DNA of 64,000 bases, taken from NCBI GenBank assembly GCA_023376005.1, contig CM042157.1, positions 93,211,913 to 93,275,912 on the forward strand, written 5' to 3'. Numbering within the stretch: position 1 is the stretch's first letter; every line of letters begins with the position of its first letter. The notes beneath the pieces are model-generated. The model was not told where the DNA came from. It searched no databases and worked only from the letters and a program-made list of their open reading frames with translations. Shown here piece after piece: positions 12,301 to 26,600 of the stretch. The stretch comes from Doryteuthis pealeii. Its lineage: Eukaryota; Mollusca; Cephalopoda; Myopsida; Loliginidae. Position numbers and translations under genes: made by a program.

Positions 12301-15300
12301 GTTTTAACCCTTGTCTTTTGACCCTTGAAGTAGAAAGATGTAAGTATCAGTTTTAACCCTTGTCTGTTGACCCTTGAAGTAGAAGAGATGTAGTATCAGT
12401 TTTAACCCTTGTCTGTTGACCCTTGAAGTAGAAAGATGTAGTATCAGTTTTAACCCTTGACCCTTGTTGATTCCTTGAGTAGAAAGATGTAGTATCAGTT
12501 TTAACCCTGTCTGTTGACCCTTGAAGTATTCCTTCTGTGATGCAGTTCATTAGGCAAGTCATTTTTAAACAATTTATTAATGACGTTGAATACGTTCAGC
12601 GTTTTTTCATTGGTCAATCTAGCTCCTGCTACTTGGAATAGTCTATAATAAATATAAGCGGTGGACTGTTCGTACAGCCTATACCCAAGAGCATCTGTTA
12701 AGCTAAGCTTAGTAAATTGTTGCGCGTTTTGCGTGATTATAAGGCGTATGCTAAAAGCCCACTTCTACTTATAGACTCGCCGAGAACCATGTGACCAACC
12801 TATTGGCCAATCACTGGCAGTACTCTGCTGCTGATATTGTTATTTATACTGGCTGTTCTGGTCATACCTACTCACATTGCTTTGAACCTTTGTGGACGAC
12901 GGAACATAGGATTATATCACTGGACTTTGACACTACGTAGGATTCCATAACCCCAGGACTTATTCACTTACCAAAGGATTCCATAGCTCAGACTTACTTA
13001 CTTTAAGTCCTTTTCAACTGGCCAAGGATGGTGGTCAGAAACTTAACAGGCGCAGAAAACTTAACTATAGGCGCCTCGCGTGGTGTAATGGTTAGCAAGC
13101 TAGATTTGCTGTCCATTGTAAGTGGGTTGGATTCTCATTGGGCGCCCCATACATCTGGCCTTGTGTCACATCTAAGCTTGGCTTAGTAAATTACTATACC
13201 AAGAGCATTAATCCAACAAGTATTAGGGTTAGAGTTGAAGTTAGCTACTCCGGGAGTTTCCGTAATTTAATGCTATTTATACGTAAAATGCGATTCTAAT
13301 GATATTATCCCTTGCGCGCTATTGTGCATTCGTACCGTATTTTTCTCCGCTGACAAAACAGCTTTATCAAATCAAAATTCATGACTTTTCGAAAGAAGAT
13401 TATACAAGAATTTCAAGAAAATTCCATTTACGAAACGAAGAAGAAAAAGAGAATTGGTATGATAAGAATATTTTGAAGACGTTCTTTTTGGAAATAAAGA
13501 AGAAATCAAAGACTATACAAGAATATACAACATTTAGAATGAATAAGTTACCATTCTTAAGACAGAACATTTTGAGGGATTAAATATTGAAGAAAAACAG
13601 AATTGAAATAAGATTTGAAGTATCCTTCGAAATTTTTCGGAATAAGTTTTGAAATAAGACAAAGAATAAAGAAAATGAAGAGAACTTTAACAATTGATAT
13701 AATTAATTGAAGAAATTTCCTTTGGGTAAGAAGCAATCAAAGACTATACAAGAATATACATTTAGAATGAATAAGTTACCATTCTTATACAATTTACCAT
13801 TTTCATACAATTTAAAAGTGAGAGATGTCTTCGTTTATAATTGAAGAATTAACATTAAAACTTATTTCTCGATGAACGAGTTATGTTAAAAAAGAGTTTT
13901 ATTTCTTGCCGGATTTTTTGAAAATGAGAAAACTGTAACTGCATAGAAAAAAAAGACCTGAGCATCTGGAACCCCCATCTAAGATTTTTGTTTTTAATTT
14001 TTTTTTTCAATGGATTTATTTATCGATTGCACACCAATCTATCAGATTGTAAAAAAAAATTCAAAGAAGTTATTTATTTTTCGAGTTTTCAAGGGTGCTC
14101 AGTTCCCCGTAGCGGTTCCGATATGGGGTTCGATTTTACTATAAACTCTACGGGGAAATGAGCACCCCTGAAAACTCGAAAAATTAAATAACTTTTCTTC
14201 TTTTTTCTTTTTTTTTTTACAATCTGATAGATTAATTGTGTAATCGATAATAATCCATTGAAAGAAAAAGAAAAACAATTAAAAACAAAAATTTTAGCTG
14301 GGGTTCCAGATGCTCAGGTCCACCAAGGAAAATTATAAATAGTTTTAAAATAAGGATAGGAAATTACTTTTCAATCATCTTGTATAAAAAAAATTATGCA
14401 TCATACATTTCAATGGTAGATTTGGTTTGGTTTGGTTTGTTTAACGGCATATCAACCTCAGTGGGTCATTTAATGCCAATAAAGTTTTGAAATAAATCAA
14501 TTCTTAATAGATAATACATTTTTTTTATAATACATTTTTTTATTTAACCCATAGATGGGACCCTAACAGGTACTACCACTCCGGGTCAGTGTGGACCAGG
14601 GAGCAATGGTGATGAATGGGGTGCTCCACATTCCCCAAACCTCCAGAACTGGAACCTCACCATTAGATAGAGTTTAACGTCATTCGCAGGACATGTAGAC
14701 GCGCGCAGTCACCGCCTTCTAGCACCCATATGATAAAAAGGGGTTGGGGCTTGCCATAAGGCTTCACATGGTAGAGAGTATACTGGCCCCAATTTTCTAT
14801 TTGTACATAAAATAATCTTTCTTTTTTTTTTAACTTGAATTGTGTGTCACAAAATCATCACGAGCACACTATGAAAAATCATGGTGATTCAGCCATTCAA
14901 AGAATAACAATAATAAATATATGGAGGAGCACCATCTTGCATTAAAAATCAAGTCTTCTTAAAGATTTGAGAAAATGTATATAAAACAATTATAAATAGT
15001 TAAGATAGGGAGTACTTTTCAATTACCATGCGTATGTATGCCTGTGACTGAGTTCGTTTTTTATAATTTTCTTGATAATCATTGTATTATTTTTTTTGGG
15101 GGGGGGGTTGTAAATAAAATGTATGCTGGTTATTTTAGATAAGGTGTTTTTTTTAGGTACCATAGAAAGGTTTGCTCGTATTTTCAATTTTATTTTCACT
15201 AATACTTGACTTTTCTCATGTGTACTATATTATATAATATATATAAATATATATATATATATATATTATATATAATATATACATATCGCTATAATTAGTG

Positions 15301-18300
15301 AATGAAAATTGATGCATTTATTTTATTTAAACACATTAAATATGATATCGTATTACATAAACAGTTAGTACTATAAGGATATATTTTTATAGAAATTTAG
15401 TTGAGTCTAGAAGGTTGTAGGCAACTGACAATAAAGTTATATACACAGTGAAAGTTATAAGATATCTATTATTATACTAAGTGAATCAATGATTGTTTTC
15501 TAAGGCTTTTTTTTTCTGTTTAGTTTGACGACACAAATTCATACTAGAATATCCTTAGTTTTAGGATTGTGTTATGTTTGAAAAAAATTCCATTTTAATT
15601 GGTTCCTATATTGGTCGAAATTTTGCCAATTAAGTCAAAAACTCACCTGTTACTTTCCCCTCTCTATATACATCTTGATTACCTCCTCGTTATATATGTT
15701 AGTTTCTATATGAGAGTGAAGAGAGAGATTGGAGAGTGAGTGAAACATATTTGTATGTTAAGTTTTATAAGCAGCCAGCACGTAGCTTCTCAACATATTG
15801 GCTAAAATTCCGAGAATCAGAAACGTGTGAATTTCAGTTTTACTGACAACGACGTACGTCAACAATAAATACTTTCACCCATTCCTTTCTGGTCGGTCCT
15901 CTAAAGCTTACCTCTTCTATATAAGAAGGACATTTATAAGAGGATCTTTGTGTGAATGGACACGTCGTCTAGAGTTCAAATCCGCCCTGTCGGTGGGGCG
16001 TTAGAATGCACCGACTGCACCTCTGCAGAGGGTAAGACTCTCCCAATGGGCGCACCTGTTGGCCGTGGGTGGCGACCCGTGATGCTTAAGGATAGAGCCA
16101 GGTGGATGAGCAGTTCATGACATGCAATACTCCACTTTGGCCTTATCTTGGGGTAGACGGGCGTCGGGAGAGGCCCCCTCCGATCAATCGGCTGGTCACG
16201 TCAAGCCCTAAGCACTATATGATTGCCCAACCCTATTGCCCTTATGGCAAGCCAACCCCTTTTTATCATATGGGTGCTAGAAGCGTGACTGCGGGTACAT
16301 GTCCTGACTCTCCTCCCGCTCCCTCTCTCTCTGTTGACAGTCTCACCACTGCGCTCCTACATCCACGCATTAAAACCTCGCTATAACCGACCTTGCTTCA
16401 NNNNNNNNNNNNNNNNNNNNNNNNNNNNNNNNNNNNNNNNNNNNNNNNNNNNNNNNNNNNNNNNNNNNNNNNNNNNNNNNNNNNNNNNNNNNNNNNNNNN
16501 TAATCAACTTTTTCCTTCGAAGATTTACGGAGACTTTGCCCCCCCCCAACAAAAAGCAAACAAACAAACAAACAAGCAAACAGTACAAATGCAGAATAGC
16601 GCACAAGAGATGATATAATTAGAATCGCAGTTTACGTATAGATAGCATTAGATTACGGAAACTCCAAAGTAGCCTAACCATAACCCTAACATTTACCCTA
16701 ACCCTAACGTCCCAAAGGTTTAGGGAATTTCATGAAAGGTACTGATATGTAATGTGTTTTATACGTAATCTAATGATATTATCTCAACAAAACAAGGTAC
16801 TAATGCACAATAGCACACAAGTGATAATATAATTAGATTATGTATAAAAAGTATTACATTAATATATAAAATTTGGTAATTTATGAGGAAGTGCGTCCCG
16901 GTCCCCTGCCTCAAAAATTGCTACCCGGTGACTATTAAAATAACGACCCCAGCTACGGTGTTACTTGAAAGAAAACAACCAACTTAGGGCGTTAAATATA
17001 TTGGGTGGGGGGAGTTTCTCTTTTTGTCGTAATTCTTATTTATTTATCTAATTTGTCGTAATTCTTGTTTATTTATCGTAATTTGTCGTAATTCTTGTTT
17101 AGATATGAAGATGGATATATAGTTTGGAATATACTGAGATAGATAGATAGATAAACAAAGAAAATAATATAGATAGATATGAACAAATGGAGATAAATAG
17201 ATAGATAGATAGATATTTTCGACCAGTAAATGTATTGGGGGGGGGTCGCTTCTTTTTTGTCGTAATTCTTGTTTATTTAAACTAAAAACAAGAATTACGA
17301 CAAATATCTATGAATAAATAAGAATTACGACAAATTTCTATAGATAAATAAGAATTACGACAAATTTCTATAAATAAATAAGAATTACGACAAATTTCTA
17401 TAAATAAATAAGAATTACTAAGTTGGTTGTTTTCTTTCCAGTAACACCGTAGCTGGGGTCGTTATTTTAATAGTCACCGTGTAGCAATTTATGAGGCAGG
17501 AGACCGGGACGCACTTCCCCATAAATTACCTAAAATCTAATATAATATTACATATAAAGGGAGGACATTTATAGATTTAGTCATTTTTTTTATTATATAA
17601 TAAACATTGAGCATTAAGTTAAGTTTTTATTCATTTATCTCTTGTTGACTTTAGAATAACTGCTCGACCAACACGATAATTGGTGATAGTGTATCAATAT
17701 TATAAGATATAATATTGATACAGGAATTTGCCTCAAAGACACAGGCGGAAGTGAACACTGCCTATTGTATGATTGATATAATAAATTCTACTATTGGATT
17801 CGCCATCTTGTGGTTTATATATGTTGTTATTGAGTGAGCCTTAAGAGTTAATCTATAGGCATTCTTCAGACAAATTTACTTCTGTTACTGATACGGCTGC
17901 GGCATTCACCCTGGGTCGGTTGAGTCGGCTCCACCCAACGAATTCACTGCATCTCGAATGCAAACGCTACACCATGATGTCCACAGTTATCAGTAGGACC
18001 GCTATGATAGATATGATAGCATACATCAGCCTGTGGGATGTTGATGGTGCGGTAGCCGCTATCCGGTAACCGCGTATCTCCGAGAGGCAGGAACCATTGA
18101 TGCCATACTGATGAAGGGAGCGCATCGTAAGAGCTTGTGTTTCTTCAAGTTTTAGTGTTCGGACATTCCAGCATGCGAAATGATGAAATTCTCTGCGACA
18201 GAACATCCCAGCTTGCTAATTTGACACTCGCACATATGGGCCAGTGGGTGTGTCAGTCTGCAGAAGGTGTAGCAGAAGTCGTATTCAAGATTGTAGGTGA

Positions 18301-21300
18301 AATTTTGTCAAGGAGTATCAAGGGAATACAAAAATTCGAATGTCGTCCCAAAACCAGACAAATAGAAGATATCACACTCTCCTCGTTTGTTTGTTGAATT
18401 TTTAAAATGGGTAATTTTTAACTTTAAGTGACTAAATTCCTGCCATAAAATTGTACTTGCGCATTATTTGAAATGAACTTAATTGTTACTAAAAACACAT
18501 TTTATGATATTTTCGTGTTAAAACATGCATTCCTAATTATTTGAACAATTTGGCAATTAAAAGGTATAATTACGGAGATTCGATAAAGGAGGACCATTTA
18601 CTTCAGGCTTATTCACAATAAAGCACACAAGGGACATCACTCTCGTTACCTTATTTATTATTTCAGATTCTAAAAAAAAATATTTATTTAATAACAAAAA
18701 ATAAGTCAATGAGATTGATGTCCCTGTTTGTTTTGTTTGGAAAGAAACCGGAAGTAAATGATCTGCCATTTTCGAATCGCCGTAATGATACCCATTTTTT
18801 TTTTTTTTTTTGGGGCAAATTGTTCAAATCACTAGAACTGCATGTGATAACACGAAAATATCATAAAATGTGTTTTTAGTAACAATTAAGTTCATTTCAA
18901 ATAATGCACAAGTACAATTTTATGGTAGGAATTTAGTCACTTAAAGTTCAAGATTACACATTTGAAATGTTTATTGTTTCAATTGATAAAGAAATAGAAT
19001 TTGAAACTTACCCCAGATCGCCATCTTTTATCCACTTGTTAAAATGCATCATAGCAATGTCTTCGCATTCCTTAAGTTCTTTCTCACACGCCATTCTTAT
19101 CACAAAGCGTCGCAAGAAGCTGAAAATAAATTCATTGTGTGTCAAGTGTTGGACATTTTCGGAATATCGATGTCTTTTCATTTATCAGAACATGAAGTTA
19201 TTTCTTTGCAGATTTTCAGATAACAGATAAAAACCAAATGCATTATTTATCTTATTATAATGGAGATTCGGTGTCTATCAACAAATTTTTATCAGAACAT
19301 AAAGTTATTTGCATTATTTGAATACTTTTGACTATTGTTCTCATCTTTATTATTATTATATACACAACGTTACGACCGATGTGCCCTCCGGCCTTCTTCA
19401 TGTGTTTCTTGTCGAACTCGGAAGCCTTCTTGTCGAAATCTGGGGCCTTCATGTCGTAATCGGGAGCCTTCACGGGACTTTGAACCGAACCCTTTATTCA
19501 ATTCACCAGGGTAGACTCATGTTCTCATGCCGTTAACAATGACCGGGTACAAGGGTTAAGCTATGTTAAGTATTCTATGTTATTATCACCCTTGGCCAGG
19601 GTTGAACCCGCAATCTAAAGATGATTGTCACTTAGAACTGTATTAAATCAACCCGTATATCCTTTGCAACATGTGTCCATCTAGATGAGAAACACCTGAA
19701 GAAGGCCGGAGAATTCGAAAAAAATCCAATTAATACATATTATCAAGCCTCATCTAAAAAATTCAGACAAACGAAGTTATTTCTATGCATATTTTCAGAT
19801 TACAGATACAAATTAAACGCATTATTTATTTAGATAACGTTTTTTTTAGGATTATTAGGATTACTAGTACAAAATAAAAAAACACTGCAGGCGATGCAAA
19901 AATAGATTTTTGAAACATATTGCGTGAGTCAGCGAGTTTGTACCCTAAGTAAGTAAAATCATCAAATTCATTAAAGCTTGGGTAATCTGATCTGTGCGGT
20001 AAAGTGTGGGGTACTGACGGTAGGTGTAGCACTCCACCTCGGCACAAACAATCTCCCCGGTCTAGTGCTAGCGAAAAGGGGATCGACTCCCTCGCTCTCC
20101 GGCTAATACAGACAATAGGCCACCCGGCCAATAACAACTTCTCATCGTTCTAAATTTAGACTAATTGCCTAACCAAGGTTAAAGAGCCCAGTCTATTTAC
20201 CCATAGCAGGAGGGAGAATAGTTGGATTCATACCTTTCCCAGGAGTATTAGCGCTATGTGAACTGTGGCTTCGTCCAGGATTTGAACTCGGGTCGACGAG
20301 TCCATTTCCTACGACTCTAACCAGTACACCACCGTGCTCTATCTTTAAACGTAGTAATCCGGTGCCGCATCGAGTAGTTTTGGCACTCATATTCAATAGA
20401 CACCTACGAACCAGCTCTCCAAGAATGCCGAAAGAATTCATCATCGAGAGGATAGACTAAAACAGAAGATACCAGATATCCATATTCCCTCTCCATCAGA
20501 CTGGTAGGTCTCTCAAGGTTGACTTTATATATAAGTACATTTATATTGTTAGTCATTGTGTTATTATATAATAAACCTTCATTCATTTATTTGTTGTTGT
20601 TAATCTTAGAATAACTGCTAGACTAATACGATAATTGGTGACTGCTACATCCAATTAAAGATAGGGTATTCACTCTCTTAGCTCCATATATAGAATCAGA
20701 TGTATTTTATTGACCCAACAAGAGGCATTAAGAATCTAAGTTCAAATGATTCTGCATTAGTACCCAAAGACTATTTTCGTATTAGAACATTTCCTTCATA
20801 CAGCTCTGTATATTACTCATGTCATTCTTGTATTGGGTGAATAAAATTGTTCTTGTCAATTCGTTGTTAATTGTTTTTTGCATGTTTATCTATACGAGGA
20901 TATATCCGGCTACAACACTACACACAGACTTATGCTACAAAGTGCCAGGTGTATTAAGTTCAAACGAATTATAACTTACCTTCCATTGTCATTAGAAGTT
21001 GTGCCATTCCAGCCAAATTCTCTGTATAAATTCAGCATCAGGTGGCGTAAAAACCTCTAATAAAAAAGAAAAAGAAAAAAGAATAACGTTTAGATGTGAT
21101 TCATTGAATATTCTACTAATACAAAAACCGATTGCAAACACGAGGCTAATTTCCTCAGGTTTTGCTTCTTAAAAACAAAGCAATTAATGGTCATGCTGTG
21201 ATTACATCTCTTGACTAATAGGGGACACGAAAAGTAATTACTTCCTGTGTCTACCAGTAGGCACTAGGTGGCATAGCACTTGTGTCTCCTAAATAAAAGG

Positions 21301-21818
21301 TGTTTCGTAGAGCTCATAAAATTTCGTTTCACATGGCACACGAGAACATGCTCAACAGGTTCGTACTTTTCTCTTATTTATCAGCGGCCACAATAACTTA
21401 TCTACGAAAATACTATTTTCTTATTAGGACGTTTCTCTTATACAACTATGTATAAACTCTTCTTTATTTCTCCTATCATGTCTGTATTCTCCTCTTTTAA
21501 GTTTGCTTGGGCAATAAAATATCCTCATTACCAATTCGTCTTGAATTGTTCTTATATCTATACCGTATAGGAGGAGAATGGTGTAGTGGTTATCGTCGTA
21601 GGAAGTGGACTCGTCGACCCGTGTTCAAATCTTGGACGAGGCTGTTTTCATATCATATAGGGCTAATATCCGTTGGAAAGGTATGCATTCAACTACTCTC
21701 CCTCTAGTTATGGGTAAGTAGTAGGGCGGACTAGGCTCTTTAGTTGAGGAGAAGGAAAACTCTGAATTCCAACCTGTTAAACTGTTGACTTTGTGTTGCA
21801 ACCTGCTCGTGCGGATGG

Positions 21819-21873
<55 letters not shown>

Positions 21874-21971
21874 TTACCGTACGAGGAATCGTTATACTCA
21901 ACCAACTATCGTTCATTCCACAGAAGGAAGTGTTATCTATTAAATATTTATTGTGGAGAGTTTGGAAATCC

Positions 21972-22018
<47 letters not shown>

Positions 22019-22850
22019 AACCCCTCAACACGAGCAGGGTGTGACACAAGGTCAATTTCATAAGCAGAGTTTAACAGGTTTGAATTCAAAGTTTTCTTTC
22101 TACTAGACTGGTTACCTAGCCATGGTTAAAGAGCCTAGTCTACCCTACTGTTTACCCATAGCTGGAGGGTGAGTAGTTGGATGCATACCTTTTGCAATAT
22201 GAAATACAAACAGCCTCGTCCAGGATTTGAACTCTGGTCGATGAGTCCATTTCCTACGACTCTAACCATTACACTACGTCCTAGTCATACAACGACATAT
22301 TGTCTGAGTATAAATAATAAGAGGATTCAATTTTGAATTTGCTGAGTGCCAAGAAACTGAAATACAGGCTGAATAATAATTACAATCTGATTGGTTAATA
22401 CAGACTGGGCTAAGAGACAATTGGGTGCTCCATACTTATGACCTTGTGCCAAACTAGACATAGCTTAGTAATTGAAAATAGTGGACAGTTAAAGTCAATT
22501 TTTCAGCTGGGTTGAATTCACAGTTTTTCTTCTCCTTGGCCGATTGCCATTCCAAAGTTAAAGATCCCAGTCCGCCCTACTATTTACTTATAGTTGGGTA
22601 AATAAGAGATGAATTAATGTTTTCCCCAATGACATTAGTGCCAAATGATAATTGGGACTTGTTATTTCTTTCACAGTGAAGTGCAATTTTATTTCGTACT
22701 TTGAAATATTTAAATCATCTATTCACCAAAAACCTCCTGCACGAGTGTTTCATGATAAATACGTTTCCCTATTTATTATGTAAGGTAAGTGTAGAATTTC
22801 AAAATAACCGCTTAGAAGTAATGCAGATAAAAGATCAAAGATAAAAGATA

Positions 22851-22902
<52 letters not shown>

Positions 22903-23624
22903 TATCAGAGGAAGGATTGAAACCATTCAGAACACTGCACTGCTGCAATCTGCCAGAATACTCAGAAGAGTCCTGGAGACCTGAGGAGACTTGCTGTCAC
23001 TCAGACTCCAGTGAAAGACCATCAGCTAACACTGATGTGAAAACTCAAAAGGAATAGTAATAATAAAATTTAAAAAAAAAAAAAGAAAAAATGGACAAAT
23101 ACCTGGACCTTGCCAGAGAACTGAAAAAGTTATGGAATATGAAAGTGAAAGTGATACCAATTGTAGTTGGTGCACTTGGAACGGTCCCAAAAGGATTGAA
23201 AAAGGGTTTGGAAAGTTTGGAAATCAGAGGAAGGATTGAAACCATTCAGAACACTGCACTGTTGCAATCTGCCAGAATACTCAGAAGAGTCCTGGAGACC
23301 TGAGGAGACTTGCTGTCACTCAGACTCCAGTGAAAGACCATAAGCTAATGCTAATGTGAAAACTCAAAAGGAGTAAATAATAATAATACAGAATTGAAAA
23401 AAAAAAACAGTGGAATATGAGGGAGAAAGTAATACCAATTGTAGTTAGTGCACTTGGAACGGTCCCCAAATAGACTAGAGAACATAGAAATCAGGGGAAG
23501 AATGGAAACCATCCAGATTAGCATTGTTGAAATTGGCTAGAATACTCAGAAGAGTCCTGATGAGATTTCCTGTCACTCAAAACCCAGTGAAAACCATCAA
23601 CTTACGCTGGTGTGAAAAACTCAC

Positions 23625-23677
<53 letters not shown>

Positions 23678-26600
23678 GAGGCTACAATCCAAGGACTAGA
23701 GGAATACACAAAAAAGAGCAAAGAAAAATTACTTATGGCAGCTAACAACAGCAGATGTAATGTTTGGACAAACAGAAAAATAACGAAAACAAGAAAACAT
23801 GTGAAGAAGATGTGAAGAAAAACAATTATATGGACACTTCAAACGATAAATCGGAGAGGGTTGCAAATAAAAAGAGTTGAACAAGGAAACATCAAGAGAG
23901 AAATTGAATCGCCAATAATTGTTGAAATTGGCTAGAATACTCAGAAGAGTATTGATAATCTGTGGAATATGAAAGTGAAAGTGATACCAATTGTAGTTGG
24001 TGCACTTGGAACGGTCCCAATAAACTTGAAAAAAGACTGGAGGATCTAGAAATCAGAGAAGAAATGAGACCTGGGAATTATGCAAAAAAAAAAAATTTTT
24101 GACCACATTGTTTGTGGTCAAAATTTTGGCATATGCATAAACCAGAATTTGTTCTTGAGAATAAAACGCATAAAATTCTCTGGGATTTCGAGATAAAGAC
24201 GGATCACCCTATCCCGGCCAGGAGACCAGACCTAGAATTGATTAACAAAAAAAAAAAGAAGAAAAAAGAACTTTTTCAACTAGTAGGCTTTGCAGTTCCA
24301 GCAGATCACAAGGTGAATATGAAGGAAGATGGAAAGATAGACAAATATCTGGACCTTGCCAGAGAATTGATAAAGCTGTGGAATATGAAAAAATGAAAGT
24401 GATACCAATTGTAGTTGGTGCACTTGGAACGGTCTCAATAAACTTGGAAAAAATACTGGAGGATCTGGAAATCAGAGGAAAAATGAGACCATCTAGAAAA
24501 CAGCATTGTTGAAATTGGCTAGAATACTCAGAAGAGTCCTGGAGACCTGATGAGACTTGTTGTCACTCAGACTCCAGTGAAAGATCATCAGCTAACGCTG
24601 GTGTGCAAAAACTGAAAAGTAGTGAAGTAATAATTCTCCTTTCACGAAGCAGTGACTTACCTGAAGCTTCCCAAACTTAGCCGTCCTCATCAACATATTT
24701 ATCACCTGACTCATTTCCATGTAAGCCTCAGACCATACCGAATAATCCCTTTCCTTATGGAGATATTCCATGGTTCTAAGTGCAATGATCTGATCAAGGT
24801 GGCCAGATCTAAAAAAAAAAAAAAAAAAAAAAAATGAATAAATAAAAATTAAAAAAATAAGTAAATAACTAAAAGTAAAGTCGCCGGGTGGCCTAAAGTC
24901 GGTATCAGCCAGACAGCGAAGGAGTCTATCCCTTTTCATTAGCGCTAGACCGAGAAGATTGTTTTTGGTGTCCAAGACGGAGCGCCACATCTACCATCTG
25001 TTGGGTTATTTTGATATATATATATATTTACCAACCCCTCCGCACGAACAGGATGCGACACAAGGTCAATTTCTTAAGCGGAGTTCAGCAGGTTTGAATT
25101 CAGAGTTTTCCTTCTCCTAGACCGGTTGCCTAACAAAGGTTAAAGAGCCCAGTCAGCCCTACTATTTATCCATAGCTGGAGATTCATACCTTTCCCAAGG
25201 ATATTAGCGCTAAGGGAAATGCAATTATCACGTCCAGGATTTGAACTCGGGGCGACGAGTCCATTTCCCATGACTTTAACCATTACACCAAGCGTTATTT
25301 TGATATATAAGGTTTGCTGTGGTCCACCACTTAAACTTATAGACTCTGCGTGGGCGCGTGGATTAAAAGCCAGCCAATCAACACGCTTGAATACGTGGTT
25401 AGTTAACTATTTAATCGTCATTCTTGAAAGCCGTTCATTTGCACGTTATTCGACACGGACGAACGGGTCAGCAACCAAATACTCTGCTCAATCAAGGATT
25501 CTTCACTAAGGAACAACCAAAGGATTCTATCTAACACTAAGGAACACAAAGGGATGTCTACTGTAAAGTGATCTCACTTACAGCCTGAAAATAGACACAC
25601 AAATCGTAACACCATCAGCTTCTCACTTTAACGCACATATCGCTGTGTTGGCGAGGGTCGGTATCGAAACTGGAACCTAGTGGTTCCTAGTCGGACACTC
25701 TACTAACTGAGATCCAAAAACATGGTATTATAAAATCATAAACTCCAATGTTTCTTTTTTAATAGCTGAAATACAGCACATTTTAAACAAGCAGCCATTT
25801 GTCTGATTAGAAGTGAATATGTGGGGAACATGAATTCCATCAAACCTACAATTATGAGTTTAAATTCTAGAAAGGGAATCATAGAAAATGATAAAAACTT
25901 AAGTTCAAAATGGAAAATTATATCTACTAGTACAAAATTAAAAAAGCACCCTCCAGTCGATGTAAAAATAGATTTTTGAAACATATTGCCTGAGGGGTGG
26001 GAGTAAAAAATCCAGTGTCAACGAGTTTGTACCCTAAGTAAGTATAATCATCAAATTCATTAAAGGATTAAAAAATAAAACAATTTGAAATGTAAACTTT
26101 AAATATGTATTAAAATAAAACAAACTATATATAGATATATAATACCAGTTATGTATTTATTAAAACTTGTTTTAAAAAACAATGAGGACTGTCTAATGTT
26201 GCATGTTCAAATTTTGAGTGTATTTATTCTATGTTATGACGATTTTGGGTAATGTGACGTAAACAGTGACGTAATTTTTGTTACAGACAAAAACCGGAAG
26301 CGAATATCCATTATTAATAGATATTTTTACTTTGAATTGATACTTTAAGAATTCAAATTATCAAAATAAGCACACTGATTTAAGTTCGCTTCCGGCCAGA
26401 GAAGGTAGCTGCCTGATTTCCAGGCCTGTTACTATGAATGGCCTTGAGCAAAATACAAACGTATGAAGTTACGTAAAGTTTCGTCCGGGTATGACACCAT
26501 TTTAAAAAAAAACACTGTACCTTCATCAAATTACATCAGGTATACATAATCCTAATTTGCCAGGCGTAGTGGCTAACGTGCTGGACTGCAACATTGGAGT

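Noticed and set aside
13299..13583. 94-codon frame as a gene
   Set aside because: Its start overlaps the telomere-like repeat; the rest is AT-rich with no recognised motif.
16102..16386. 94-codon frame before the gap
   Set aside because: It lies entirely in the R2 interspersed repeat, also present at 27990-28455.
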